NCBI GenBank assembly: GCA_050747525.1
Contig: JBOGOC010000075.1
Location: 1 to 29,318, forward strand
Direction: 5' to 3'
From: JBOGOC01 sp050747525
GTDB taxonomy: Bacteria > Acidobacteriota > Polarisedimenticolia > JACPZX01 > DASXTC01
Length of the DNA: 29,318 bases
The translations under genes were made by a program, and so were the position numbers. Shown piece by piece: positions 1 through 8,576 of this stretch. The notes below the pieces were generated by a model. The model ran no database searches. It had not been told where the DNA came from and saw nothing but the letters and a program-made list of their open reading frames with translations. Each line of letters begins with the position of its first letter. The stretch's first letter is position 1.

Positions 1-905
1 CGGGGCGGTACTACAACAGCTTCGTCGCGGACTTCGGCGGCGCGCCGCTGTGCATCGAGGGCGGGAACACGGGCACCAGCCAGACGGGGCCCAACACCAG
101 CGGCGAGCGGGCCATCACGACGTACGCCGCGCTGGACCCGAACTTCCACACGGGGCCGGCGTCGGCATTCCAGCTCGAGCTGGAGGACAACACGTTCTTC
201 TGCACGGGCAACGGTGGGGTGGTGCCCAACACGCCGGCGCTGGGAGCGGCGGCGGGCTGCGACACGGGCAAGGAGTACTACGACAACGGCGTGTTCACCA
301 ACGCGGCGCTGGACAACCAGTACCTGGCGTGCGGCACGACGCTGCCGATCCTGGGCCTGCAGCGCGTCGATGACGGCAACCCCGCCACGCCCAACCCGAT
401 CTTCGCCATCGATCCGCGGCCGGCGACAGGGAGTCCGCTGCTGACCACCAACCGGACCCCGCCGGCGGATGGCTTCTATTCGGCGGCTCCCTACCGGGGC
501 GCCTTCGAGCCGGGCACGAACTGGCTCGGGGGCTGGAGCACCACGCAGGACCTGGGCATCATCGGCGCGTGCGACACTGGCTCGGCCGCATCCGTCCCGG
601 ATTTGGCTGGCAACTATGCGTGGGGCGGTCCCTTCGGGACGGACAACACCCGTTTCGAGTGGAGCGCGCCCACGGGAGCGACCGGGACGGAGCTGTACGA
701 CGTCCTGCGTTCCGCGAGCGCGTCCAACTTCACCACGGCCCTGTGCCTCGAGACCGACGATGAGGATCTGTCGGTCATCGATGCGGTGGTGCCCGCGGTG
801 GGGGACGCGTTCTTCTACCTCGTGAGAGCCGGCAACCTGTGCGGCGATGGAGGTCTGGGCGCGAATTCGGCCGGTGTTCCGAGGACCGGCGCAAGCTGCC
901 CGTAA
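1..905 (+). CDS. Secreted/surface protein, C-terminal part (start outside window)
   Basis: This reading frame is open from base 3 to the TAA at 903-905, giving about 300 residues with no start, so the gene begins left of the window. The sequence is rich in Gly, Asn, Thr and Cys and has no membrane segment, as expected for an exported beta-rich protein. The middle holds a segment with the motif ADGFYSAAPYRGAF followed by NWLGGW. The end holds a fibronectin-III-like module (GATGTELYDVLR, then FFYLVRAGNLCGDGGLG) with paired cysteines and a terminal CP. I recognise this kind of ending from large extracellular proteins of Acidobacteriota-like bacteria; that is memory of the family style, not a search result. 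The catalytic or binding part, if any, lies outside the window. Only 7 bases separate its stop from the next start, so it may head the same transcript. Function is unknown. Confidence 0.75.
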   Translation, partial: GRYYNSFVADFGGAPLCIEGGNTGTSQTGPNTSGERAITTYAALDPNFHTGPASAFQLELEDNTFFCTGNGGVVPNTPALGAAAGCDTGKEYYDNGVFTNAALDNQYLACGTTLPILGLQRVDDGNPATPNPIFAIDPRPATGSPLLTTNRTPPADGFYSAAPYRGAFEPGTNWLGGWSTTQDLGIIGACDTGSAASVPDLAGNYAWGGPFGTDNTRFEWSAPTGATGTELYDVLRSASASNFTTALCLETDDEDLSVIDAVVPAVGDAFFYLVRAGNLCGDGGLGANSAGVPRTGASCP

Positions 906-912
906 AGGACAT

Positions 913-2127
913 ATGAACGAGAAGCGTCCCGCGGTTCGCAACAGCATGAGTGATTCGACAGGACGGCGGGCCGTGGAGACGCTTCTCTTGATACTGCTCC
1001 AGGGCGCGGCGGTCGCGATGGCGGCCTCCGCGCCCCCCGTTTCTTCCGGGCTTCTGGACCAGGCTTTCCAGTTCGCCACCGCCCTGGTGACGGACGACAA
1101 CGACCGCACCCGTGCCCAGGAGGCGGTCGTCCAGGATCTCGCGGCAGGCGGCCATCTCGAAGACGCTTCCCGCAAGGCGAGCGGGATAGCCGGCTGGCGC
1201 CGCGGCACCGCGTATGCGGATCTGGCGGCTCATTACGCCGCCGCGGGCCGCGCGCAGGAGGCCCGTTCACTCCTCGACAAGGCACGGCAGTTTCAGAAGA
1301 CCATCGGTGGGTGGCAGGAGAAGCGCATCGAGGCCCACGTGGCCTCGGCTCTGGCGGCCCTGGGCGAAACGAAGGAGGCCGATGCGCTCCTGCAGGGTCT
1401 TGCCGCCAGCGACGCGCAGTACGCGGGGCGTCCTTCAGCCGTCATGGGCCCCGTGCTGGCCTCGCGCGGAGACTTCGACGCCGCCATGACACGGCTCGAC
1501 CAGCTCAAGGACGTCGTCGATCCGGACGTCCAGTGGTCGAGGGTGCAAGGGTACCTGGACATCGCGCGCCAGCAGAAGCTCGACCCGGCTCGCCGCCGGA
1601 AGGCGTGCGAGATGGCGCGCGGCGCGGCCGACAACATCCCGGGCTGGAGAAAGCCTCAGGCCCTGGCGCAGGTCGCCGACGTCCAGCGTGAGCTCATCTC
1701 GCCGGCCGAAGCACGCAAGACGCTCTCCGCGACGAAGGCGGATCTCGAGTCGCTGCCGGCCACGATGCCGGTGAGGGCCTCCCTGCTGGCCGAGGTGGCC
1801 GGCGCCTGGACGCGCGCCGGAGACACCACCCACGTGCGGACGCTGCTCGACAAGGCGGCCTCGGGAATCCCGGAGATGATGGTGATTGACAGGCCCGCCG
1901 GGTGGGCCGCGGTCGCCTCGGGATACATGGCTCTCAAGGACGAGGCCGGGGCGAAGCGCCATTACGACAAGTCCCTGACGGAAGCCGAAGGCCTGGTCAA
2001 TGCACGTCCCCGCGTCCTTGCGGTGGTGGAGATCCTGCGCGAGATGGCTCGTGCCGGCTACGTTCCCGACGCGGCCACCACGGCACGCCTCGATGCGCTG
2101 AGGGCAGGGCTCAAGGATCCGTGGTGA
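913..2127 (+). CDS. Exported alpha-helical-repeat (TPR-like) protein of unknown function
   Basis: The product is a 404-aa protein with an N-terminal hydrophobic stretch (about residues 20-38, LLLILLQGAAVAMAAS) that fits a signal peptide or membrane anchor. The rest is Ala/Leu/Arg-rich helix pairs of about 33-40 residues resembling degenerate tetratricopeptide repeats (for example AYADLAAHYAAAGRAQEARSLL). I chose ATG 913 because AGGA lies just upstream at 906-909, although the 3-base spacing is short; ATG 946 is an alternative with no ribosome-binding site. An upstream in-frame ATG at 847 lies inside the preceding gene and is less likely. Its last bases overlap the TonB-receptor start in a GTGA arrangement, implying translational coupling. 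It may be a periplasmic partner of the transport system; this is inferred from context only. Confidence 0.75.
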   Translation: MNEKRPAVRNSMSDSTGRRAVETLLLILLQGAAVAMAASAPPVSSGLLDQAFQFATALVTDDNDRTRAQEAVVQDLAAGGHLEDASRKASGIAGWRRGTAYADLAAHYAAAGRAQEARSLLDKARQFQKTIGGWQEKRIEAHVASALAALGETKEADALLQGLAASDAQYAGRPSAVMGPVLASRGDFDAAMTRLDQLKDVVDPDVQWSRVQGYLDIARQQKLDPARRRKACEMARGAADNIPGWRKPQALAQVADVQRELISPAEARKTLSATKADLESLPATMPVRASLLAEVAGAWTRAGDTTHVRTLLDKAASGIPEMMVIDRPAGWAAVASGYMALKDEAGAKRHYDKSLTEAEGLVNARPRVLAVVEILREMARAGYVPDAATTARLDALRAGLKDPW

Positions 2128-5120
2128 TCAGGCGCCTTTCCCTGATTCCGCTCGTTGTCCTGGCCCTGGCTATGAGTCCCGAGCTCCCTGCCCAGGAGCC
2201 GGCAGGGGCGATCCGCGGCATCGTCCAGGATCGGGATTTCCAGGTCCCCCTGTCCGGAGCCAGGATCCAGGTGGCCGGCACGGCGCTGGTGACGCTGACC
2301 TCGTCGGACGGCACCTTCCTGATTCAGGGAGTCCCTCCAGGCACCTACGCGCTGAGCGTCAGCAAGGGAGGATACGACCGCGAAGTGATCCCCAACGTCG
2401 CCGTCGGACTGTCGCGCATGACCGAGCTGCGCGTGGAGCTTGTGGCCGAGGTGGTGGTCATGGACGAGATGGTCATCACCGGAGCCGATCTGCCCATCTC
2501 GGGGGAGCTCGCGACCCTGGAGATCCGCGAGACCGCCATCTCGGTTCAGGACGCGCTGTCCTCGGAGATCATGAAGAAGGCCGGGGTGAGCGACGTGGCG
2601 GGCGCGCTCAAGCTGGTGGTGGGCGCGTCGGTGTCGGAAGGCAAGTACGCCACGGTGCGCGGGCTCAGTGACCGCTACACCGGCACCACGCTCAACGGCG
2701 TGCGCATCCCCAGCGCCGATCCTCGCCGCCGCGCCGTGCAGATCGACATGTTCCCCACCGGGACCATCGACAACCTGACCGTCACCAAGACCTTCACGCC
2801 CGACCTGCAGGGAGACTTCACCGGAGGAGGCCTCGACATCAGGACCAAGTCGATCCCGGACGGCACGGTGCTGTCCGTGAGCGGCTCCCTGGAGAACAAC
2901 ACGCTGACCTCGGGAAATGAGTTTCTGACCTACGTGGGAGGAGGCGTGGACACCTTCGGCTTTGCCAGCGGAAGGGAGCTGCCTGATGAGGTCGACGACC
3001 CGCTGCCGCGGCTCCCGACCTTCTCGCCGAGGCCCACGCCGGACCAGATGGCCGCCTCGCAGGCCTATGACCGCCTGGTGCGCTCCTTCGAGCCCTACAT
3101 GGGCGTGGAACCGGTCACCGCGCCTTCCAACACGGGCTTCTCCCTGACCGCGGGGCGCCGCTTCGAGACCGAAGGGAAGATCGTGATGGGGCTGCTGGGG
3201 TCGCTCACCCAGAGCCGCAAGTTCGACGGCTATGTGGGGGGTGTGAACAACAGCGGCGGAGTGTCCGACCCAACCAGCGGGATCGGCATCTTCAGGGAGC
3301 GCGTCGACAACCGGGGGGTGGATGAAGTGCTATTGGGCGGGCTGCTGACCTTCGTGATCCAGCCCAACGGCAACCACGAGATCTCGACGCGCCTGGTGGC
3401 CAACCAGTCGGCGGAGGACGAGGCGAGGCTGCAGGTCCAGAGCGTTGCCGGCGACCTGTTCGAGCAGAACCAGGCCCTGCACTACACCGAAAGGGGGGTG
3501 ACCTCCTGGCAGCTCAACGGCCTGCACCGGATGCCGGGCTGGCGCGACCTGAGCGTCGACTGGACCGGCTCGTACAACCAGACCCGCCAGGACGAGCCGG
3601 ACGTGCGATTCTTCCGCAACATCTTCGATCAGTCGACGTTCACGAGTGAGCAGCCTGCCAACAGCACTTCGTTCCAGAATACCCGGCGCATCTTCCGGGA
3701 GGTGGGCGAGGACAACGTGCAGGGGATGGTGAACCTTACCCTTCCCTTCACCCAGTGGTCCCAGCAGCCCTCCCTCCTCAAGGGAGGCCTCTTCATCGAC
3801 GCCACCGACCGGGATTACGAGCAGCGCTCCTTCTCCTACTCATTTGCGAACCCTCAAGTCGGTTCTCTTAGCAACCCGGCCCGCCGGGAGAACGTGGCCA
3901 AACGGAGTTACACGGGGGACGGCCCGGAGGATCTGTGGACCAACGTTTTCCTGGACGACAACAGGGTCGGCCTCGCCACCAACAACCCTCCCGCGCCCAA
4001 CCAGCTCCTGTGGATCATCGAGGAAGCAAGACACACCGACGTGAACTACACCGGGGACCAGAGCATCAGCGCCGCCTACGCGATGGCGGACCTCCCGCTG
4101 GCGAAGAAGCTCAAGACAATCTTCGGGATCCGCTACGAGACCACCGGGCTGACCGTCATCCCCGTGAACGAGTTCACCGGGAACGTCGAGCTGATCGAGG
4201 TGCAGCCCAGCGGCGACCGCGCCATCGTCCTGGTCCCCCAGGAGGAGGCACAGGCCGAGATCGACGAGGCGGTGGTACTTCCCTCGGTGGGCCTGGTCTA
4301 CGAGCCGGCTCCCCACATGAACCTGCGAGGCACGTGGAGCCGCACCCTGGCGCGCCCCACCTTCCGTGAGCTGGCTCCGGTGGCCACCGAGGAGTTCATC
4401 TTCGGCGACGAGTTCGTGGGCAACCCGGCCCTCACGCAGTCCCACATCACCAATTACGACCTGCGCTGGGAGTGGTTCCGGCGGGCCGGGGAGGTGCTGT
4501 CGGCCAGCGTCTTCTACAAGAGCCTTCAGGATCCCATCGAGCTGATCAGCTTCTTCGCTGGAGGGCGCGTCTTCGTCCAGCCGGTGAACTTTTCCGAAGG
4601 AGAGGTGTATGGCTTCGAGCTGGAAGCGCGCCTGCCGCTCGACTTCATCCACGATTCGGTGAAGGACCTCACCTTTGGAGTGAACTACACGGGGATCAAA
4701 TCCTTTGTGCTCGTCCCGCAGGAGGAGCAGGACTCGCTGGCGTCGTTCGCGCTCGACGAGGAGAAGCGCAGGCTGCAGGGGCAGCCCGACTACGTCCTGA
4801 ACCTCAACATCGCCTACGACAATCCGAAGCTGGGGACGTCGGTGGGCCTTTTCTACAACAAGGTGGGGGAGATGCTGCGCACCGGTGCGGCCCGGGGCGA
4901 ATCGGATGCAGTGCCCAACGTCTTCGAGGAGTCGTTCGGGACGCTCAATTTCACCTTCAGCCAGAAGCTGAGGGGGGGCGTCTCGATCAACGTCAAGGCC
5001 AGCAACATCTTCGCCGAGGACCGCAGCAGCGTCTACCGCACGCCGGACGGCCAGGAGGCTCTCAAGTCCATGCGCGAGACACCCGTGCTGTACAGCTTGT
5101 CGGCTACGTGGGCTTACTGA
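2124..5120 (+). CDS. TonB-dependent outer-membrane receptor with N-terminal CarboxypepD_reg-like domain
   Basis: This 998-aa receptor imports a substrate across the outer membrane using energy delivered by TonB. GTG 2124 is chosen because it makes a GTGA overlap with the upstream stop and AAGGA lies at 2113-2117, 6 bases before it. Residues 1-25 form a signal peptide ending near LPAQ. Residues 26-110 form a carboxypeptidase-regulatory-like beta-sandwich (GAIRGIVQDRDFQVPLSGA, then GTYALSVSKGGY). A TonB-box-like stretch follows (MDEMVITG). The plug domain spans roughly 130-260, with VRGLSDRYTGTTLNGVRIP and FTGGGLDIRTK. The remainder is a beta-barrel ending in an aromatic residue (SATWAY), the usual outer-membrane assembly signal. 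The substrate cannot be read from sequence; the N-terminal sandwich is common in SusC-like and oar-like receptors. The genes just downstream supply DUF3450, ExbB, ExbD and TonB proteins, so this is probably a dedicated system. Confidence 0.93.
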   Translation: MIRRLSLIPLVVLALAMSPELPAQEPAGAIRGIVQDRDFQVPLSGARIQVAGTALVTLTSSDGTFLIQGVPPGTYALSVSKGGYDREVIPNVAVGLSRMTELRVELVAEVVVMDEMVITGADLPISGELATLEIRETAISVQDALSSEIMKKAGVSDVAGALKLVVGASVSEGKYATVRGLSDRYTGTTLNGVRIPSADPRRRAVQIDMFPTGTIDNLTVTKTFTPDLQGDFTGGGLDIRTKSIPDGTVLSVSGSLENNTLTSGNEFLTYVGGGVDTFGFASGRELPDEVDDPLPRLPTFSPRPTPDQMAASQAYDRLVRSFEPYMGVEPVTAPSNTGFSLTAGRRFETEGKIVMGLLGSLTQSRKFDGYVGGVNNSGGVSDPTSGIGIFRERVDNRGVDEVLLGGLLTFVIQPNGNHEISTRLVANQSAEDEARLQVQSVAGDLFEQNQALHYTERGVTSWQLNGLHRMPGWRDLSVDWTGSYNQTRQDEPDVRFFRNIFDQSTFTSEQPANSTSFQNTRRIFREVGEDNVQGMVNLTLPFTQWSQQPSLLKGGLFIDATDRDYEQRSFSYSFANPQVGSLSNPARRENVAKRSYTGDGPEDLWTNVFLDDNRVGLATNNPPAPNQLLWIIEEARHTDVNYTGDQSISAAYAMADLPLAKKLKTIFGIRYETTGLTVIPVNEFTGNVELIEVQPSGDRAIVLVPQEEAQAEIDEAVVLPSVGLVYEPAPHMNLRGTWSRTLARPTFRELAPVATEEFIFGDEFVGNPALTQSHITNYDLRWEWFRRAGEVLSASVFYKSLQDPIELISFFAGGRVFVQPVNFSEGEVYGFELEARLPLDFIHDSVKDLTFGVNYTGIKSFVLVPQEEQDSLASFALDEEKRRLQGQPDYVLNLNIAYDNPKLGTSVGLFYNKVGEMLRTGAARGESDAVPNVFEESFGTLNFTFSQKLRGGVSINVKASNIFAEDRSSVYRTPDGQEALKSMRETPVLYSLSATWAY

Positions 5121-5145
5121 GATCCTGTGAGGCGCCTGCCATGAA

Positions 5146-5156
5146 ATTGTCACAAT
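5146..5156. promoter_or_regulatory. 11-bp palindrome in the receptor-DUF3450 gap
   Basis: ATTGT-C-ACAAT is a perfect palindrome in the 79-base gap between the receptor and the DUF3450 gene. It is AT-rich in a very GC-rich neighbourhood and could be a regulator half-site pair. A 6-bp hairpin (GTCGCG/CGCGAC, 5160-5175) follows directly, without a T-run. No convincing -35/-10 pair was found, so its role is unproven. Confidence 0.25.
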
Positions 5157-5199
5157 ACAGTCGCGGACCCGCGACATCCCCCCCCGATACTTCTGTCAC

Positions 5200-5979
5200 A
5201 TGAAACACTTCCATGCCTCGATGGCGGGCGCAGTCCTGATGGCGGCCGCGATCGCCGTCCCCCACGCAGCCTCCCCCGAGGGTTCCAGCGGCCTGGAATC
5301 CACCCGTGCGACTCTGACCAAGTGGGTGGAAACGCAGGAGATTATCGCCCGGGAGAGGAAGGACTGGCAGCAGGCAAAAGAGCTGTTCACCTCGCGCATC
5401 GACGTGGTCGGCAAGGAGATCGAGATGGTCGAGGCTCAGCTGGCCACGGCCCGCGGCGAGCGGGGAGAGGCCGACCAGGCGCACTCGTCCGTCAGGTCAG
5501 AGCTCCGGGCCATCCAGGACACGACGGGACGCCTGAACGGCCATCTGCTGGAGCTGGAGTCGAGGGCGCGCAAGCTTTACGAGTCGCTCCCCGCCTCGCT
5601 CACCGAGAAGATCAAGCCTCTCTACGACCGCATGCCGGCCGATGCCGCCGCGGCGGGCCGCGTCACGATGGCCGAGCGGTTCCAGAACGTCCTGGGGATC
5701 CTCGGGGAGATCAACCGCCTCAACACGGAGATCACGGTGGCCTCCGAGATCCGCCCCCTGTCGGACGGCAAGCCCTCCCAGGTCAAGACGATCTACCTGG
5801 GGCTGGCGCAGGCCTACTACGTCAGCGCCGGTGGAGAGACGGGCGTGGGCCGGCCCTCCGAGAAGGGCTGGGTGTGGGAGCCGACTCCCGGCCTGGCCAC
5901 GCAGATCAACGACGTGCTCGAGGTGATCCAGAACAAGGCCTCACCCCACTTCGTGCCGCTGCCGGTGATCCTGAAATGA
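5200..5979 (+). CDS. DUF3450 family periplasmic coiled-coil protein
   Basis: The 259-aa product has a signal peptide (residues 1-24, ending near PHAAS). A long charged coiled coil covers roughly 35-130 (KEIEMVEAQLATARGERGEA). A globular end carries the family pattern IYLGLAQAYYVS followed by GWVWEPTPGLATQINDVLEVI. This matches DUF3450, a family I know mainly from genes next to TtpC/ExbB/ExbD/TonB clusters of Gammaproteobacteria, where its exact job is not settled. The start ATG 5200 has no obvious Shine-Dalgarno sequence. The gene overlaps the next start by 4 bases (ATGA at 5976-5979). By context it should act in the periplasm with the proton channel and TonB that follow; this is inference. 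Confidence 0.85.
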   Translation: MKHFHASMAGAVLMAAAIAVPHAASPEGSSGLESTRATLTKWVETQEIIARERKDWQQAKELFTSRIDVVGKEIEMVEAQLATARGERGEADQAHSSVRSELRAIQDTTGRLNGHLLELESRARKLYESLPASLTEKIKPLYDRMPADAAAAGRVTMAERFQNVLGILGEINRLNTEITVASEIRPLSDGKPSQVKTIYLGLAQAYYVSAGGETGVGRPSEKGWVWEPTPGLATQINDVLEVIQNKASPHFVPLPVILK

Positions 5980-7433
5980 CACCCGTGAGGATAGGGATGA
6001 CGATAGGACTTCTGGTTGCGGTCATGATGGCCGTGGGTGCGGTGTCCGCGGAGGAGCCCGCGCCTCTCGAGCAGGTCGGCGCCACGGCGCAGAGGGATCT
6101 GGAGGCCAGCCTCAAGCAGCTGGCCGAGCTTCGCGAGTCGATCGCCCGCGAGAAGGTCCCCATGATGGCCGAGCTGAACCGGCTGGAGGATCGCCTCGCC
6201 TCGCTGCGCCGGGAATCCGAGCAGACCTCGCGCGAGGCGGACACCGGCACGCTCGATATGACCTCGCTCAAGTCCGAGGTGAAGCTGCGCCAGGACGAGG
6301 TCACCTATCTGGCCTCCATTCTGGACGAGTACAGGGTCGGGCTCGAGTCCAAGCTGAACGTCGCCGAGCTGCAGCGCTACGAGGCCGTGTTTGCCTCCGC
6401 GCGTGCGGCGTCTGACGGCTCCGGCGTGAGCCAGGACGACCGGTTCGGCGTGCAGATGGCCGTGGTCAAGACGTCGGTCGCCCGCCTGGAGGACCTCCTC
6501 GGGGGCGCCCGCTTCGACGGGCAGGCGGTCGACCCGCAGGGAAGGCTGACCGACGGCACGTTCGCGCTGGTGGGCCCCATCGCGCTGTTCGCCTCCAAGG
6601 ACGGACAGACGGCCGGGCTCGCCCTGCCGCAGACCGGCTCCACGCGCCCGGCGGTGCGTCCTCTTGAGGCCGCGATGGCCTCGGGGATCTCGGCCATCGT
6701 TCAGCAGGGACAGGGCCTGCTCCCGGTGGATGCGACGCGCGGTGCCGCCCTCAAGGAGCTGGTGCAGCGCGCCAGCCTGATCCACATCTTCAAGCGCGGC
6801 GGCCCGATCATGTGGCCTCTGCTGTTCGCCTCCATCCTGGCCCTGGGGACCGTGGTGGAGCGCGTGTGGTTCCTGGTGAACGAGAGGAGGCGTCGCGACC
6901 CGCGGGCGCTGCAGCGCCTGCTCGACTCGGTGGAGACCGGAGACGTACCGGGGGCCATCGAGGTAGGGCGCGGCACCAAGGACTTCATCTGCAGGGCGCT
7001 CACCGACGCGCTGGAGCACCGCGAGAAGTCCATCTCCAACGCCCTGATGCTGGCCCAGTCGCTGGAGATCAAGCGCTTCTCACGCGGGACCGCGATCCTC
7101 GACACGGTCATCACGCTGGCTCCGCTGCTGGGCCTGCTGGGGACCGTCACCGGCATGATGGGGTCGTTCTCCCTGATTGGCGGGGACCTCAGCGCGCCTT
7201 CGGCCATCACGGGGGGCATCGCCGAGGCGCTCATCGCCACCGCCTTCGGCCTGGGTATCGCCATCACCGCGCTCATCCCGTTCAACTACCTCAACTCCCG
7301 GGTGGAGGAGGCGCGCCACGAGCTGGATTCCGCCTCCACGCGGCTGGAGCTGCTGCTCCACCCACCGCGTGAGTACGCGCTGCCGCCGGCCGCTCCTCGT
7401 GGGCCCGAGCCCGTGGCCATGAGGGCACGCTGA
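5976..7433 (+). CDS. MotA/TolQ/ExbB proton-channel protein with long periplasmic N-terminus (TtpC-like)
   Basis: This 485-aa membrane protein should conduct protons to energise TonB. Residues 1-25 form a signal peptide. Residues 30-110 are a Glu/Arg/Leu coiled coil, followed by a globular periplasmic domain to about 250. The C-terminal third is a full ExbB/TolQ domain: TM1 near 275-296 (MWPLLFASILALGTVVERVW), a cytoplasmic loop, TM2 near 373-398 (LAPLLGLLGTVTGMMGSF) and TM3 near 417-440 (IATAFGLGIAITALIPF). Classical ExbB is about 240 residues and lacks the large N-terminus; TtpC of the Vibrio TonB2 system has this longer layout. No second, short ExbB gene is present. ATG 5976 overlaps the upstream stop (ATGA). 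ATG 5997, with GAGG at 5987-5990, is a good alternative but gives a signal peptide without a positive charge. Confidence 0.9.
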   Translation: MTPVRIGMTIGLLVAVMMAVGAVSAEEPAPLEQVGATAQRDLEASLKQLAELRESIAREKVPMMAELNRLEDRLASLRRESEQTSREADTGTLDMTSLKSEVKLRQDEVTYLASILDEYRVGLESKLNVAELQRYEAVFASARAASDGSGVSQDDRFGVQMAVVKTSVARLEDLLGGARFDGQAVDPQGRLTDGTFALVGPIALFASKDGQTAGLALPQTGSTRPAVRPLEAAMASGISAIVQQGQGLLPVDATRGAALKELVQRASLIHIFKRGGPIMWPLLFASILALGTVVERVWFLVNERRRRDPRALQRLLDSVETGDVPGAIEVGRGTKDFICRALTDALEHREKSISNALMLAQSLEIKRFSRGTAILDTVITLAPLLGLLGTVTGMMGSFSLIGGDLSAPSAITGGIAEALIATAFGLGIAITALIPFNYLNSRVEEARHELDSASTRLELLLHPPREYALPPAAPRGPEPVAMRAR

Positions 7434-7855
7434 TGCACGGCGCCGGCTCCATGGGCGGGACCAAGAAGGCCCGCATCGAGATCATCCCGCTCATCGACAT
7501 CATCTTCTTCCTGCTGGCCACCTTCGTCATGGTGTCCCTGTCGATGACCAAGAACCAGGGGGTGAACGTGGCCCTGCCCAGCGCGGCTTCCGCGGGCACC
7601 CTGATGGAGCAGCAGGAGCAGAGCAAGGCGCTCACGCTCAGCGTCACCGAGAAGGGGGACGTGTTCTTCAACAAGGAGAAGCTCACGCTCGCGCAGCTCC
7701 CATTCCGCCTGCAGACCTTCAAGTCGATGGAGAAGGACCCCAAGGTGATCGTCAACGGTGACTCCGGAGCCGACTTCAAGGTCGTCGTGGCCGTCCTGGA
7801 CGAGGTGCGAAAGGCCGGCATCGGCAAAGTGGGCATTTCCACGGACAAACGGTGA
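7433..7855 (+). CDS. exbD: ExbD/TolR family biopolymer transport protein
   Basis: ExbD forms, with ExbB, the inner-membrane motor that uses proton flow to drive TonB. The 140-aa product is typical in length. It has a short cytoplasmic N-terminus with basic residues (TKKARIE), one membrane segment (about 17-38) carrying the essential aspartate at residue 22 (IPLIDIIFFLLATFVMV), and a periplasmic domain ending in DEVRKAGIGKVGI. ATG 7433 shares one base with the upstream stop (TGATG); an internal ATG at 7451 is possible. The stop overlaps the TonB start in the same way. The aspartate, the TM context and the C-terminal fold motif make this assignment safe. Confidence 0.93.
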   Translation: MHGAGSMGGTKKARIEIIPLIDIIFFLLATFVMVSLSMTKNQGVNVALPSAASAGTLMEQQEQSKALTLSVTEKGDVFFNKEKLTLAQLPFRLQTFKSMEKDPKVIVNGDSGADFKVVVAVLDEVRKAGIGKVGISTDKR

Positions 7856-8571
7856 TGAGAACACTCATAGGCATCGGCATCGCGATCCTGGCTCACGCGG
7901 CCATCCTGCTGTTCGGCGGCCTGCTCTTCTTCTCCACGCCTCACGAAGAGAAGAAGAAAGCTCAGGTTGAAGACGTGGATCTCGTGCAGGACGAGGCCAA
8001 GGAAGAAGAGAAGAAGGACGAGCAGGAAGAGCAGCCGGTCGAAGAGGCCGAGGAGGCCGAGTCGATCGTGGAGACCGACGACATGCCCGACCTTCGCGAG
8101 CTGGTGCAGCTGGACGCCGCCGCGGCCGCTCCGTCCCTGGACGCCATGAGTCTCAGCGCGCTGGCCGACAGCCTCAGCCCAGCGTCGGGCACGGCGGGCT
8201 TCTTCGCGGACAGCGTGGACCTGGGCTCGGGCGGGCGCATCGGCGGGACCGGCAAGGCGGTGGAAGGGGAGGCCCTGGACGAGATCTTTTCCATGGCGGA
8301 TCTGGATCAGAAGCCGCGCCCGATCTATCAGGGGGCCCCGAACTACCCGTACGAGCTGCGGCGTCGCAAATTGGAGGGGACGGTGCAGGTCCTGTTCGTG
8401 GTCAACGAGCAGGGGAAGGTGGTGAATCCTCTGGTGGAGCAGGCCACGCACCCCGAGTTCGAGCGGGCCGCTCTGGACGCCGTGCGCCAGTGGAAGTTCG
8501 AGCCGGCGGTGCGCGAAGGGAAGAAAGTCCAGTGCAAGATGCGCGTGCCCCTGCGCTTCTCGGTGAGCTGA
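7855..8571 (+). CDS. tonB: TonB energy-transducer protein with acidic linker
   Basis: TonB spans the periplasm and transmits energy from ExbB-ExbD to the outer-membrane receptor. The 238-aa product has an N-terminal membrane anchor (about 4-27) with a histidine at residue 14, matching the conserved TM histidine of TonB. The linker at about 31-80 is rich in Glu, Asp and Lys, unlike the proline-rich linker of standard TonB. The C-terminal domain (about 155-238) shows NYPYELRRRKLEGTVQVLF and AVRQWKFEPAVREGKKV, the normal TonB fold signature. The start ATG 7855 overlaps the exbD stop (TGATG); GTG 7852 is an alternative three bases upstream. Position directly after exbB and exbD supports the call. 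Confidence 0.92.
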   Translation: MRTLIGIGIAILAHAAILLFGGLLFFSTPHEEKKKAQVEDVDLVQDEAKEEEKKDEQEEQPVEEAEEAESIVETDDMPDLRELVQLDAAAAAPSLDAMSLSALADSLSPASGTAGFFADSVDLGSGGRIGGTGKAVEGEALDEIFSMADLDQKPRPIYQGAPNYPYELRRRKLEGTVQVLFVVNEQGKVVNPLVEQATHPEFERAALDAVRQWKFEPAVREGKKVQCKMRVPLRFSVS

Positions 8572-8576
8572 CGCCG

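Noticed and set aside
3840..5177. 445-codon open frame on the minus strand opposite the TonB receptor
   Set aside because: It is antisense to a strongly recognisable receptor, has no motif, and is the expected by-product of GC-rich third positions.
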